Assembly: GCA_024276575.1 (NCBI GenBank)
Contig: JAJRWY010000167.1
Span: forward strand, 1 to 55,638
Source: Candidatus Binatota bacterium
GTDB taxonomy: Bacteria; Desulfobacterota; Binatia; UBA1149; CAITLU01
Reading direction: 5' to 3'
DNA: 55,638 bases
In this document: in pieces, positions 1-8,561 of the stretch
Numbering within the stretch: the stretch's first letter is position 1
Layout of the letters: every line of letters starts with the position of its first letter
Made by a program: the position numbers and the translations under genes
Notes under the pieces: model-generated
What the model was told of the DNA's origin: nothing
Seen by the model: only the letters and a program-made list of their open reading frames with translations
Database searches by the model: none

Positions 1-138
1 ATCGCCCGCAATCTCGGCCCGTGCTCGCTTTTCGGCCCTCGACGTACTGTTAGTACGCCTGCGGGCCTCATCGCTGCGCTTGGGCCGATCTCACGGGCGC
101 TTGCGACTTTCGCGACGAGGTTTCACGAATAATGCGGG
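1..138. repeat. MITE-like palindromic repeat, copy 1 (cut by window edge)
   Basis: This is most of one copy of a dispersed imperfect palindrome of about 175 bp. Its reverse complement matches the full copy at 28792-28965 with about 9 differences over 138 positions. The right terminus reads AATAATGCGGGCTAA. The ATG of the following gene lies inside this terminus, and no Shine-Dalgarno sequence precedes it, so the repeat supplies the apparent start codon. Confidence 0.85.
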
Positions 139-1241
139 CTAAGAAAGCGGCGCTGACACGCCGGAGGCGGCTCGGTGAATGCTTTAAGGCGCTGGCGCCA
201 TGGCTCTTGATAGCCACAGCCGTGTTGTCGACTAACTCGCTTCTCGACCGTTACATCACCGACACGCGCCTACGGCCTCGTTACGAGCGCCCGGAGTTGC
301 CTCTACGCGACAGAACCCGCGCACAAAACTTCTATTATCTCTTCGACATCCTCGACCGTATCCACGATCCCGAACTCAGCTATGTATTCTTACTTGGAGA
401 TTCCACCGTGCAGGACGTAGCCGCCGCCCTGCAACGTTCTTTGCCACTCGTGGACGTCAGGGTGGTTGATCTGGGGCTTGCCGGGCTGATGGCGGAAGAA
501 GCTCTGCTGCTCGCGGCCGAGGCCGAAAGCTTCTCACCCGCGCTGCTCCTCTACGGCATCAACCCGCGTGCCCTGGCCGACCCCTCAGCCGACGGCGAGG
601 TTTTCATGCGGCTACGCGGCCATGTCAGTGTTCTGGCCGGCGCACGGGCGGGGAGCCTGGAGTTACCGCTGCCCTATCTCCTCTCACACTACGGCAGCGA
701 CAAACTGGCCCGCAATTTCGTACACGGCAACGTGTCGGCGGTGAGATTTTCATCGCTGCTCGCCGACGAGCAAGGACGCGCGTGCCTGGACGCCGATCCG
801 CCGCCGTGGCTCGCCTACTTCTGCCGGTCTTTGCTGACCAAGGAGCCCGTCTACGATATCCGGCACGAGGGCCACGGTTGGCGCCGGCACCTCTATATGA
901 AGTCCGCTTTCGACTTCGACAACGACAATACCGAGGCTTTCCGGCTTTTGGTCGAACTGTGCGAACGCAAGGGTAATTGCCTGTTCTATGATGGGCCGCG
1001 CGACTCGTCTTGCGATTACACTTTCGAAGACGGCATCATTGATGGTTACGAGGATTACCTCGACTCGCTCCCGGCGTTACAGGAATTCAGAATCGACTTG
1101 TCGGGAATTCTAAGTCGAGAACATTTCCCCGAGAGGCAGGCGCTTCCCTGCGACGGCTTGCATCCCAACGCCGAGGGCAAAGCCTTACTGGGGCGGCGCC
1201 TTGCAAACGAGGTAGTGAAGCGCCTTAAGTCCGGGCACTAA
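132..1241 (+). CDS. Membrane-anchored SGNH/GDSL hydrolase-like protein
   Basis: The 369-residue protein has a basic N-terminus and one membrane segment at about residues 20-37, so the rest should face the periplasm. The SGNH nucleophile block is LLGDSTVQD at about residues 87-95, and the Asp/His block is DGLHPNAEG near the C-terminus. Such proteins commonly accompany an MBOAT acyltransferase and transfer or remove acyl groups on cell-surface polymers. The MBOAT gene would lie upstream, outside the window. The next gene, 13 bp downstream, encodes a tiny peptide of the kind found in these clusters. The ATG used here falls inside a repeat terminus and lacks a clear ribosome binding site, so the true start may be downstream, for example the CTG at codon 8. 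Family assignment is fairly sure; the substrate is unknown. Confidence 0.7.
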   Translation: MRAKKAALTRRRRLGECFKALAPWLLIATAVLSTNSLLDRYITDTRLRPRYERPELPLRDRTRAQNFYYLFDILDRIHDPELSYVFLLGDSTVQDVAAALQRSLPLVDVRVVDLGLAGLMAEEALLLAAEAESFSPALLLYGINPRALADPSADGEVFMRLRGHVSVLAGARAGSLELPLPYLLSHYGSDKLARNFVHGNVSAVRFSSLLADEQGRACLDADPPPWLAYFCRSLLTKEPVYDIRHEGHGWRRHLYMKSAFDFDNDNTEAFRLLVELCERKGNCLFYDGPRDSSCDYTFEDGIIDGYEDYLDSLPALQEFRIDLSGILSREHFPERQALPCDGLHPNAEGKALLGRRLANEVVKRLKSGH

Positions 1242-1254
1242 CACGGATGAGAGT

Positions 1255-1368
1255 ATGAAGAGCATATCGTTAGTTCTGGCAAAAGCGGTCCTTTACGCGA
1301 CCTTGATCGCTTTGTGTCTGCTGATGTCACCGCAAAAGGCGATGATCTTCATCTACACGGAGTTCTAG
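1255..1368 (+). CDS. 37-residue single-pass membrane peptide (DUF5989-like tail, FIYTEF)
   Basis: This short frame starts at an ATG 13 bp after the SGNH gene. It encodes a basic N-terminus, one hydrophobic segment (about residues 5-26) and the C-terminal motif FIYTEF. Small proteins ending in a very similar PFIYTLF motif are known beside MBOAT/SGNH exopolysaccharide acylation genes, and I recognise this one by that ending and by context. The TAG stop coincides exactly with the first three bases of a repeat terminus (TAGCCGGCATTATTC). The role is probably accessory to the acyltransferase complex. An alternative is a chance frame, but position, hydrophobicity and motif argue against that. Confidence 0.6.
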   Translation: MKSISLVLAKAVLYATLIALCLLMSPQKAMIFIYTEF

Positions 1369-1777
1369 CCGGCATTATTCGTGGAGAGTTTGGCCGCGAA
1401 ACCCACTTGAACACCATCTCGGGGCGTGCTCGCCGCAACGATCGTAAGTGCGGCTGACCGGCCCCTCGGAAAACCTCAGGAAGAGTCAACGCCTAAAGCC
1501 CCCACGGTTCGTGGATCCGCTACGACGGATATGTTCGTGATCCCTTCACCGTCGAGCGGACGATAGACGACGACAGTGGCAGCACCACCCACATGCGCAG
1601 CGCCGGGCTCCTGCCACTTTTGCACTAATTCCCAATGTTTGAGTCTCGAACTTCAGACTAATCGCGCTCCGCCATACTTCCCTCCTTTTTTCAGGTGTGT
1701 CTCGCAACTATAGTCCGGCCGCTCGGTGCCCCTGCCTTTGTACCGAACAACACCAAGAACGAAGACGGAGTGATCAA
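1369..1777. other. 409-bp intergenic stretch, repeat end and possible gene remnant
   Basis: It begins with a decayed repeat terminus (GGCATTATTCGTGGAGAG). A short open frame at about 1497-1627 (WIRYDGYVRDPFTVERT, ending in TAA) has no start codon and may be debris of an older gene, which I do not recognise. A T6 tract at about 1683-1688 is not preceded by a hairpin. I see no RNA gene. Confidence 0.4.
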
Positions 1778-2269
1778 GTGAAAACAGAGGTTTTCAAAAT
1801 ATGGGTCGCGGTGCTGTCGTCGGCTTTGCTACTGACGTGGGCACAATCGGCTAGCGCCTATGACGAACCGTCGGTAAATCTTGGAAACTCCGAAACACAA
1901 CGCAAGGCCGACGATGCGATTCACTCCAATTTTTCCATCGCCTACGAAGTGCTGCCACAACGGCTTCGCATAGGATTGAACGGCTATCAGTTCCACCAGC
2001 TACGTGACACCAAAGTAAACGGAGTCAAAGAAGCCGGCACCAAGGAACAAGTAATCGCCTTTGGCCCCGGAGGAGTCTACCATTTCTCTCCCCACGACCA
2101 CCTATTCGTAAACGTTTTTTTGAGACCGAAGTGGAGAACCGGCCGCAAAGCACAGTCTTCCAGCTACGCTGGGCGCACCACTTCAACTAGCGATACGTCG
2201 CCGGTCGCGGCCGTAGATATCGGAACGCAGCAACGCAGCCATGTGAGCACGAGAACCGAGGAAAGGTAA
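1778..2269 (+). CDS. SphA-family (phenol-degradation meta-pathway) secreted protein, frameshifted near 3' end
   Basis: The GTG start at 1778 has a GGAG box 7 bp upstream and is followed by a signal peptide (hydrophobic core VAVLSSALLLTWA, cleavage near ASA). The mature part resembles the C-terminal half of SphA / MetA-pathway outer-membrane proteins (Phenol_MetA_deg): RLRIGLNGYQFHQL, then IAFGPGGVYHFSPHDHLFVNV. The family's conserved ending FETEVENRPQSTVFQLRWAHHF is present at 2119-2190, but in another frame. The break is at T7 (2115-2121), so reading as given runs on with an unrelated tail to 2269. One more T would restore a 136-residue protein ending at 2190. The cause could be a sequencing or assembly error, a real indel, or -1 slippage on T-TTT-TTG. 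Even restored, the protein is short for the family. Confidence 0.6.
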   Translation: MKTEVFKIWVAVLSSALLLTWAQSASAYDEPSVNLGNSETQRKADDAIHSNFSIAYEVLPQRLRIGLNGYQFHQLRDTKVNGVKEAGTKEQVIAFGPGGVYHFSPHDHLFVNVFLRPKWRTGRKAQSSSYAGRTTSTSDTSPVAAVDIGTQQRSHVSTRTEER

Positions 2270-3640
2270 ATGAAGAACCGACAGATCCTATTGTCCAGCA
2301 ATGATATACCTACCGCCTGGTACAACCTTTATGGCGACATCCCCGAGGCCTTGTTACCCGTATTGCATCCGGGCACGGGCGAGCCGGTAACTCCATCCGA
2401 CCTTCTGCCGTTGTTCCCCGAAGAATTGATCAAACAGGAAGTTTCCACCGAGAAATGGATCGAGATCCCCGAGGCGGTACGTGAAAAACTGGCCATCTGG
2501 CGCCCCAGCCCCCTAGTCCGTGCAACCAACCTCGAAGAGATGTTGAAAACTCCAGCGCGGATCTACTTCAAGAACGAATCGGTCAGCCCCGCAGGATCGC
2601 ACAAACCCAACACGGCGGTTGCGCAGGCTTATTACAACGCCCAAGCCGGTGTTAAACGGCTCACTACCGAGACCGGTGCCGGTCAATGGGGCTCCAGTAT
2701 AGCCTTCGCTGCTTCTCTGTTCGGGCTCGAATGCAAGGTCTTCATGGTGCGGGTGAGTTACGAGCAGAAACCTTACCGCCGTTCGCTGATGCGAACCTGG
2801 GGAGCCAGCGTAGTGCCCTCACCTTCCCCGGACACGGAGTTTGGCCGCGCAATGCTGGCGAAAGACCACCAATGCACCGGTTCCCTGGGTATTGCTATCA
2901 GCGAGGCAGTGGAAGCCGCGGTTTCCGATGAGGACACCCGCTACTCGCTCGGTAGCGTACTCAGCCATGTTTGCCTCCATCAGACGGTAATCGGCCTGGA
3001 GTTGAAGAAACAACTGGCAATCGCCGAGGAGACGCCTGACGTGCTGGTCGGTTGCGCCGGCGGCGGCTCGAACTTCGCGGGCTTCGTGTTCCCCTTCGTC
3101 ACCGAAACCATGGCCGGCAAAGGACCGCGTCTAATCGCGGTCGAACCCGCCGCCTGCCCCAGCCTTACCCGCGGAAGCTATGCCTATGATTTCGGAGACA
3201 CGGCGGGGATGGCGCCGATGGCACCGATGTACACACTCGGGCACAATTTCGTCCCCTCTGGTATTCACGCCGGAGGCCTGCGCTACCACGGCATGGGTGC
3301 GCAGATCTCATGGTTGCGCCACAAGGGTGTCATCGATGCCGTGGCCTATCATCAAAACGCCGTATTCGAAGCTGCAAAGATGTTCGCTTCCGCCGAGGGA
3401 ATCATTGCCGCCCCGGAGACCGCACACGCCATTCGTGGTGCAGTCGACGAAGCAATCCGCTGTCGCGAAACCGGAGAGGAAAAATGCATCGTCTTCAACC
3501 TCTCGGGCCACGGACATTTCGATCTCGCCGCTTACGATGCCTACTTGGCGGGTGAGCTGGAAGATTTCCAACTCGATGACGGAGACATCTCGGGAAGTCT
3601 GAAAGACCTCCCCAAGGCGTCGGTGGGAGTTCCTACTTAG
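2270..3640 (+). CDS. trpB2: TrpB2-type tryptophan synthase beta-like PLP enzyme
   Basis: This 456-residue PLP fold-type II enzyme has the TrpB2 length and N-terminal extension ([15 protein letters not shown]). The Schiff-base lysine is K112 in AGSHKPNT, and the phosphate-binding glycine loop is GGGSN at 264-268. TrpB2 enzymes make tryptophan from indole and serine, either alone or with an unlinked TrpA. No trpA or other trp gene is nearby, which fits indole salvage or a related serine/threonine reaction. The start is the ATG immediately after the preceding frame. Recognition of the family is secure; the physiological substrate is inferred. Confidence 0.9.
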   Translation: MKNRQILLSSNDIPTAWYNLYGDIPEALLPVLHPGTGEPVTPSDLLPLFPEELIKQEVSTEKWIEIPEAVREKLAIWRPSPLVRATNLEEMLKTPARIYFKNESVSPAGSHKPNTAVAQAYYNAQAGVKRLTTETGAGQWGSSIAFAASLFGLECKVFMVRVSYEQKPYRRSLMRTWGASVVPSPSPDTEFGRAMLAKDHQCTGSLGIAISEAVEAAVSDEDTRYSLGSVLSHVCLHQTVIGLELKKQLAIAEETPDVLVGCAGGGSNFAGFVFPFVTETMAGKGPRLIAVEPAACPSLTRGSYAYDFGDTAGMAPMAPMYTLGHNFVPSGIHAGGLRYHGMGAQISWLRHKGVIDAVAYHQNAVFEAAKMFASAEGIIAAPETAHAIRGAVDEAIRCRETGEEKCIVFNLSGHGHFDLAAYDAYLAGELEDFQLDDGDISGSLKDLPKASVGVPT

Positions 3641-3909
3641 GGTGCTACCGTTACCGACGAGTTGAAGTAACAGACCGCCGCACCGGCGACGCAGGTCTTG
3701 ACTCAAGGCTAGCGGGCATACACAAGCCCCAAGACAGGGGCCCGCGCTGGGAAGGCGCGACATGATCTCAGGAAAAAAGTCTGCAAAGCGAAACATGGAA
3801 CGGAATACGAAAACGTTTCGTGAAGTACGCGGTACAAGAGCGCAGCGGCTGGGCGTCGAAACGTGAAGCCAGGTCAGATACGCCGCTGGTCGACGGGAGG
3901 AAGGGACGG

Positions 3910-5103
3910 ATGTTGAAGAGAATTTGCGGTAGTGCCGTCGTTTTGTTCCTGGCCATGAGTCCGAGCCCTGCCGTGTACGCGAGCCAATTGTTGCTGCCTC
4001 ACCTCGGGGGAAGAGATGGAGGCATGTCCGGTGCCGTCGTCGCCACGCCCATAGACGGGCCGAGCATACTACTTTTCAACCCCGCCGGTGCCGCCCGTAT
4101 CCAAGGAACACAGGCCAGTTTCGGTTTCGAAACCGGAAACGTGAGTGGCCGCTACATCAATCCCGCCACCGGATACGACCAGAAGAGCAGCGAGAGTCCC
4201 TTCGCTCCGACACTTTGGTTCGGAACCGATGCGCTCGGCGAGTGGCATGTCGGCGTAGGGCTGTACGGAGCGGTAGGCTCAACGTTCAACTTCGCCGCCT
4301 CACCCGCCAACGGAGTCCCTTCTCGGCTTCTCGGAGAAAACGGCATCCTGCAGGTCGGGTTCGTCGCGGCGCGCGAGCTTGTCCCTGGACTCGAAGTCGG
4401 GGTGCAGGTGGCGCCCAGCTTCGGACAGCTCAAGGGCAAGATGCCGACTCCGCTCGGAGAGGTCTCGTTTGACATGGACGGTTTCGGAATCACCGGAAGC
4501 GTCGGGGCGCTCTACTCGCTTGATTCACGCACGACCATCGGTCTGGCCTACCGCGCTCCAGGCGTCGTATTCATGAGCGGCGACGGCAAAGTCGGGGGCG
4601 CATCCGAGAGCGTCGAAATGGACCTGCGCACCCCGCAGACGATCTTCCTGGGGCTGGCAAGGCAATACAGCGACAAGCTGCTGCTTTCGGTGCAGTCGGC
4701 GTGGACGTACTACCCGGACTTCGAGAAGGGCAAGTATGAATTCAAGAACAACCCGGCGCTCAACCAACCGTTCATTGCCGATGCACGCCCCACCGTGCGC
4801 TGGACTGCCGGGCTGGAGTACGCGGTACGCGAATGGGCTTGGCTACGCGCCGGAGTTTCCTACGAACCCTGGATGATCGAAGCTTCAGCGCTTCGCCCCA
4901 CACTCTATGACAGCAGCGATTTCATGTTGATGCTGGGCTTGGGAGTGAACCTGAAACCATGGCAAGTAGATATGCAACTCGGGCTCGGCAAGGGCGAAGA
5001 CCGAGTAGTTACCGAAGCCGACCAGACCTTCTTCCCCGGACGCTACCAATTGGAAAGTGGAATCGGCGGAGGGATCACGGCGACCTACAGTTTCGGGGCA
5101 TAA
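3910..5103 (+). CDS. OmpP1/FadL-family outer-membrane hydrophobic-substrate channel
   Basis: The 397-residue protein starts at the ATG with an excellent ribosome binding site (GGGAGGAAGG). It has a signal peptide (VVLFLAMSPSPAVYA), then the FadL/TodX hatch region with the conserved ATPIDGPSILLFNPAGAA near residues 45-62, and then alternating amphipathic beta strands. The last residues TYSFGA are typical of the family's closing strand. These channels pass fatty acids, aromatics or other hydrophobic compounds across the outer membrane. That suits the flavoprotein, SDR and CoA-transferase genes elsewhere in the window, although they are not co-transcribed. An in-frame ATG-like extension to 3820 is unlikely because the signal peptide begins at 3910. 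Confidence 0.9.
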   Translation: MLKRICGSAVVLFLAMSPSPAVYASQLLLPHLGGRDGGMSGAVVATPIDGPSILLFNPAGAARIQGTQASFGFETGNVSGRYINPATGYDQKSSESPFAPTLWFGTDALGEWHVGVGLYGAVGSTFNFAASPANGVPSRLLGENGILQVGFVAARELVPGLEVGVQVAPSFGQLKGKMPTPLGEVSFDMDGFGITGSVGALYSLDSRTTIGLAYRAPGVVFMSGDGKVGGASESVEMDLRTPQTIFLGLARQYSDKLLLSVQSAWTYYPDFEKGKYEFKNNPALNQPFIADARPTVRWTAGLEYAVREWAWLRAGVSYEPWMIEASALRPTLYDSSDFMLMLGLGVNLKPWQVDMQLGLGKGEDRVVTEADQTFFPGRYQLESGIGGGITATYSFGA

Positions 5104-5147
5104 GCCCCAAGCCTACCCGGCTACGGATACGCTCGTAGACGCAACGG

Positions 5148-5564
5148 TTACAACAGCGCTCTCAACTTGCGCGCGTGGGATTCCAGGGTTGCAGCGTCTC
5201 CGCGTACACGGCTCGTGAAGTTGAAGCCTTCGCCCTCACGGCGCGGGATCAGGTGCATGTGATAGTGAAACACCGTCTGGCCGGCAGCACTGCCGTTGGC
5301 TTGGTAAACCGCAAGGCCGTCCGGATTGAGTTCCTTTTTTATGGCCGTGGCGACCCGTCGCGACAAAGCCGCAACGCCGGTGAGGGCGGATTCGCTGACT
5401 TCGAAGACGTTCTCGAAATGCTCCTTGGTCACGACCAGGGTGTGGCCGTCGGCCAGTGGGAACAAATCCATAAAACAGACGACGAGATCGTCTTCGTAGA
5501 CTTTGAAGCAATTCTCGCTGCCGGCAACGATGCCACAAAAGATGCAATCTTCGACCCTATGCAT
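5148..5564 (-). CDS. HIT-family nucleotide hydrolase/transferase
   Basis: The 138-residue protein is the usual length for HIT (histidine triad) proteins. It has the N-terminal C-x2-C zinc motif (DCIFCGI) and the catalytic triad HYHMHLIPR near residues 100-108. It should hydrolyse nucleoside phosphoramidates or dinucleoside polyphosphates. I start it at MHRVEDCIFCGI, because the upstream extension to 5666 is not family-like. It faces the FadL gene tail to tail and is divergent from the PAQR gene. Confidence 0.9.
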   Translation of the reverse strand: MHRVEDCIFCGIVAGSENCFKVYEDDLVVCFMDLFPLADGHTLVVTKEHFENVFEVSESALTGVAALSRRVATAIKKELNPDGLAVYQANGSAAGQTVFHYHMHLIPRREGEGFNFTSRVRGDAATLESHARKLRALL

Positions 5565-5664
5565 AACCGCGCTAGGGTAAACGCAAAGCACACACACGTC
5601 GACCCTATTTGCAGCACCATAGTTGCTACGCTTGCTGGTTGAGCTAAACTCCATACGGTCAGCC

Positions 5665-6348
5665 ATGCAGACCTACCCAGCCCCGCCCCAGCGTGTCACT
5701 CTAGGCAAGATGCAGAACCCCGTCAGAGGGTTTCTACACGGCTTCGCCGCCATTGCGTCGCTGGCCGGTGGCATGCTGTTGTGGCAGCACAGCCCCGACG
5801 AACCCGGCAGGCGCCTGGCCTTGTCGGTTTTCGCGGCAAGCTTGTTCGCTCTGTACACGGTGAGCAGCCTCTACCACTCCGTGCCCTGGCAGCAACGCTG
5901 GAAAACGCGCATGCAGCGCATCGACCACTCGATGATTTACGTCTTGATCGCGGGCACCTTCACCCCTATCGCCTGTATCGTCATCGACACCCCTTTACGC
6001 TACGCAGCGCTTGGGCTCACCTGGGGAATAGCTCTGGTGGGCGCCATACAAAAGACTTTCTTCCCGGCACTGGGGACCTGGTTCTCCGTTACACTGCAGA
6101 CCACTCAAGGATGGCTAGGCCTGTTGTTCTTTCTCCCGCTGGTCCGCAAGCTCCCCTGGCAAGCCCCATTGCTCATAGTCGGCGGCGGTTTGGTCTACAC
6201 CATCGGCATGATCTGTTTCGTAACCGAGCGTCCACGGCTGTGGCCGCGTAGTTTCTCCTACCACGAGGCGTTCCACGTCTGCGTAGTAATGGGCAGTGCC
6301 GCACACTATGCGATGATTTTCGCCTATGTTGCACCCTTCGGGACTTAA
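5665..6348 (+). CDS. PAQR/hemolysin III-family seven-helix membrane protein
   Basis: About 227 residues with seven hydrophobic segments. The family's metal-site pattern is visible: SSLYHSVPW after helix 2, RIDHSMIYVLIAGTFTP, and SYHEAFHVCVVMGSAAHY near the end. Bacterial members (YqfA/hemolysin III) are predicted membrane hydrolases with a zinc-like site; their substrate is not settled. The start could be the ATG at 5665 or at 5710 (preceded by AGGCAAG). The TAA stop is the first triplet of a repeat terminus. Confidence 0.88.
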   Translation: MQTYPAPPQRVTLGKMQNPVRGFLHGFAAIASLAGGMLLWQHSPDEPGRRLALSVFAASLFALYTVSSLYHSVPWQQRWKTRMQRIDHSMIYVLIAGTFTPIACIVIDTPLRYAALGLTWGIALVGAIQKTFFPALGTWFSVTLQTTQGWLGLLFFLPLVRKLPWQAPLLIVGGGLVYTIGMICFVTERPRLWPRSFSYHEAFHVCVVMGSAAHYAMIFAYVAPFGT

Positions 6349-6541
6349 CCCGCATTATTCGTAAAGGAACTCGACAGGCCTGGATCTCGTCGTTAGCAGC
6401 GCCTCGGGCTCGGCCGCCACGACGGCAGCGCTACATTTGGCCAATGCTACATTTGACCCACTGGACTTGGATAGGCCGCCAAGTAGAATCAACCGCTGAC
6501 ATCCGCACATACAGACTAACCCGGGAGGAGCATCCACCGAA
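6349..6541. repeat. Repeat terminus directly after the PAQR stop codon, plus short direct repeat
   Basis: CCCGCATTATTCGTAAAGGAACTCG (6349-6373) is a left terminus of the palindromic repeat and joins the preceding TAA. Further on, GCTACATTTGGCC and GCTACATTTGACC form a 16-bp direct repeat near 6431-6460. The end of this stretch holds the GGGAGGAG box of the MoaD-like gene. Confidence 0.6.
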
Positions 6542-6811
6542 ATGCCCACTGTCTTAATAGCTCCGCCTCTGCAAGGCCCCACCAAGGGGGAGGCCAGAAT
6601 CGAGGTGTCCGCGTCTACACTGGCCGAAGCGATCAGCGCTGTAGAAGCCGAACATCGAGGCTTCCGGCGCCAGATCGTGGACGAGGAAGGAAAAATACGT
6701 AAGTTTATTACTCTATTCGTCAACGGTTCGCTGGTCAGCGGAGCGGACTTGAGCGCTACGGTGCGAGGCAATGACGAAGTTGAAATACTAGCCGCACTTG
6801 CCGGCGGCTGA
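6542..6811 (+). CDS. MoaD/ThiS-family ubiquitin-like sulfur carrier
   Basis: The 89-residue beta-grasp protein contains the conserved FVNG motif (ITLFVNGSLVSG), a D-x-V-E-I-L strand and the C-terminal Gly-Gly required for thiocarboxylate formation. It lies 17 bp upstream of the aldehyde ferredoxin oxidoreductase gene and is probably co-transcribed. This MoaD-AOR pairing is common and points to pyranopterin cofactor synthesis for that enzyme, perhaps as a dedicated carrier. The ribosome binding site (GGAGGAG) is rather far from the ATG. Confidence 0.88.
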   Translation: MPTVLIAPPLQGPTKGEARIEVSASTLAEAISAVEAEHRGFRRQIVDEEGKIRKFITLFVNGSLVSGADLSATVRGNDEVEILAALAGG

Positions 6812-6828
6812 GCCAAGGAGCCTTTCAG

Positions 6829-8553
6829 ATGAGCAACACGGGCGAACGCATAATTCGCATAAACATGTCAGATCAAAGCGTTGCGATAGAGGCAATGCCC
6901 GGAGAATGGAAACTTCTCGGCGGCCGCGCACTATCGGCGCGAATATTGCGCTCGGAGTGCGATCCATCCTGCGATCCGCTGGGAGCCGAGGCAGTGCTGG
7001 TGCTGGCACCCGGAGCGCTGGCCGGAACCGCGGCGCCGACTTCGGGTAGAATTTCCTTTGGTGCCAAGAGCCCACTTACCGGGGGTATCAAAGAAGCCAA
7101 CTCAGGCGGCAACCCCGGACAGCATCTGGCCAAGATGGGCTACCGGGCCATCATCATCACCGGCAAACCGGCCGACCCCGAGGCCCGTTACGGCGTCGAA
7201 ATCAAGGCGGACGGAGCCACCATCGTGGATGCCGCCGGCCTCAAAGGACTGTGGAACTACGCAACCTGCGAGCAGTTGGCAGGGCGCTACGCGGCCAAAG
7301 ATTCGTTCATCACCGTCGGCCCGGCCGGAGAGATGCAGCTTCGCGGCGCCTCGGTGGCCTGCACCGACCAGGACAACCGCTATCCCACCCGCCACGCGGC
7401 GCGCGGCGGCCTCGGAGCGGTGATGGGCTCGAAGGGCATAAAATTCATGGTCTGTGACGGTAGCGCCCGTATGCGCGAAGCGGCCGACCCCGGAGCTTTC
7501 AAGGAACTCGGCAAGAGCTTCTCCAAAGCCTACCTAGACGGACCGCAAATGTTCCAGGCCGGCACCAGCGCCTTTGTAGGCATGGCCAACATGCTCAATA
7601 CCTTCCCGCACAAGAACCGGGTCGAGGGCCAGTCGCCGGACGCCGAAGGTCTCGACGGTGCCCGCATCATGGAAAGCTTCGCCGAACGTGGAGGACGCAT
7701 GCACAACTGCCTGACCGGCTGCATCGTGCAATGCTCGAACATAGTCCACGACGCCGACGGCAACTACAAAACCTCCGCGCTGGAATTCGAGACCCTGGCC
7801 CTGCTCGGCTCCAATCTGGCCATGAAGAACGTGGACCAAGTGGCGGAATTCGACCGGCTTTGCGACGAGCTGGGTTTGGACACCATCGAAGCCGGAGCGG
7901 CCATCGGTGTGCTGATGGATTCAGGTGCAATGGATTTCGGCGACTATGAAGGAGCTAAACGGCTATTCGAAGAGGAGATCGCCAAGGGCAGCGAACTCGG
8001 GAAAGTCGTAGGCAACGGTGCCGCCTCGGTCGGTGCCTACACCAAACACCATCGAGTACCCACGGTGCGTGGGCAGGCGATCCCGGCCTGGGATCCGCGG
8101 CCCTTGAAGGCCACCGGAATTACTTACTCCACCAGTGCCATGGGTGCCGACCACACGGCCGGACTAATCGCAAACCCCGGCCTGCCCGAGGAAGCCTGGG
8201 CCCTTAAGTCCCAGCAGGCCCAGTTGATCAACGCGGTATGCGATTCGTCGGGATTTTGCCAGTTCATGTCGCCGACGCTCGACCACATCAGAGGCTTCCT
8301 CGGCGCGATGTACGGGTGTGAAGTCAGCCTAGAGGATATTGCCGACATGGGATGGCAGACTCTCACCGACGAATGGGAGTTCAACAAAGCTGCCGGCTGG
8401 AAGGATGAGGATGACGGTCTGCCCGAGTGCATGAAAGTCGATCCAATCGGCCCCGAGCAACTGGTTTTCGATGTGGCCCCAGACGTAATCGCGGATGCCA
8501 AAGTGAGGAAAGACAACAGCGAGGAGTTGTTTGCCACCCCCGCAAGCGGCTGA
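6829..8553 (+). CDS. Aldehyde ferredoxin oxidoreductase-family tungsten enzyme
   Basis: The 574-residue protein has the AOR N-terminal domain (GGRALSARIL, TSGRISFGAKSPLTGG, NSGGNPGQHLAKMGY) and the cluster-binding region HNCLTGCIVQCSN (about C293, C297, C301), with a later Cys in SSGFCQF near residue 476. It should oxidise aldehydes to acids, or reduce acids, using tungsto- or molybdo-bispyranopterin and one [4Fe-4S] cluster with ferredoxin in the cytoplasm. The start has AAGGAGCC 8 bp upstream. Two oddities: it is somewhat shorter than the usual roughly 600 residues, and the first Cys pair is spaced C-x3-C instead of the archetypal C-x2-C. It could belong to an uncharacterised AOR subfamily acting on an unknown substrate. 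Confidence 0.88.
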   Translation: MSNTGERIIRINMSDQSVAIEAMPGEWKLLGGRALSARILRSECDPSCDPLGAEAVLVLAPGALAGTAAPTSGRISFGAKSPLTGGIKEANSGGNPGQHLAKMGYRAIIITGKPADPEARYGVEIKADGATIVDAAGLKGLWNYATCEQLAGRYAAKDSFITVGPAGEMQLRGASVACTDQDNRYPTRHAARGGLGAVMGSKGIKFMVCDGSARMREAADPGAFKELGKSFSKAYLDGPQMFQAGTSAFVGMANMLNTFPHKNRVEGQSPDAEGLDGARIMESFAERGGRMHNCLTGCIVQCSNIVHDADGNYKTSALEFETLALLGSNLAMKNVDQVAEFDRLCDELGLDTIEAGAAIGVLMDSGAMDFGDYEGAKRLFEEEIAKGSELGKVVGNGAASVGAYTKHHRVPTVRGQAIPAWDPRPLKATGITYSTSAMGADHTAGLIANPGLPEEAWALKSQQAQLINAVCDSSGFCQFMSPTLDHIRGFLGAMYGCEVSLEDIADMGWQTLTDEWEFNKAAGWKDEDDGLPECMKVDPIGPEQLVFDVAPDVIADAKVRKDNSEELFATPASG

Positions 8554-8561
8554 GTTTTACC

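Noticed and set aside
2115-2122. Programmed -1 frameshifting as the sole explanation for the SphA-like gene
   Set aside because: T-TTT-TTG could slip, but there is no clear stimulatory structure and an indel in a T run is simpler; kept only as one option.
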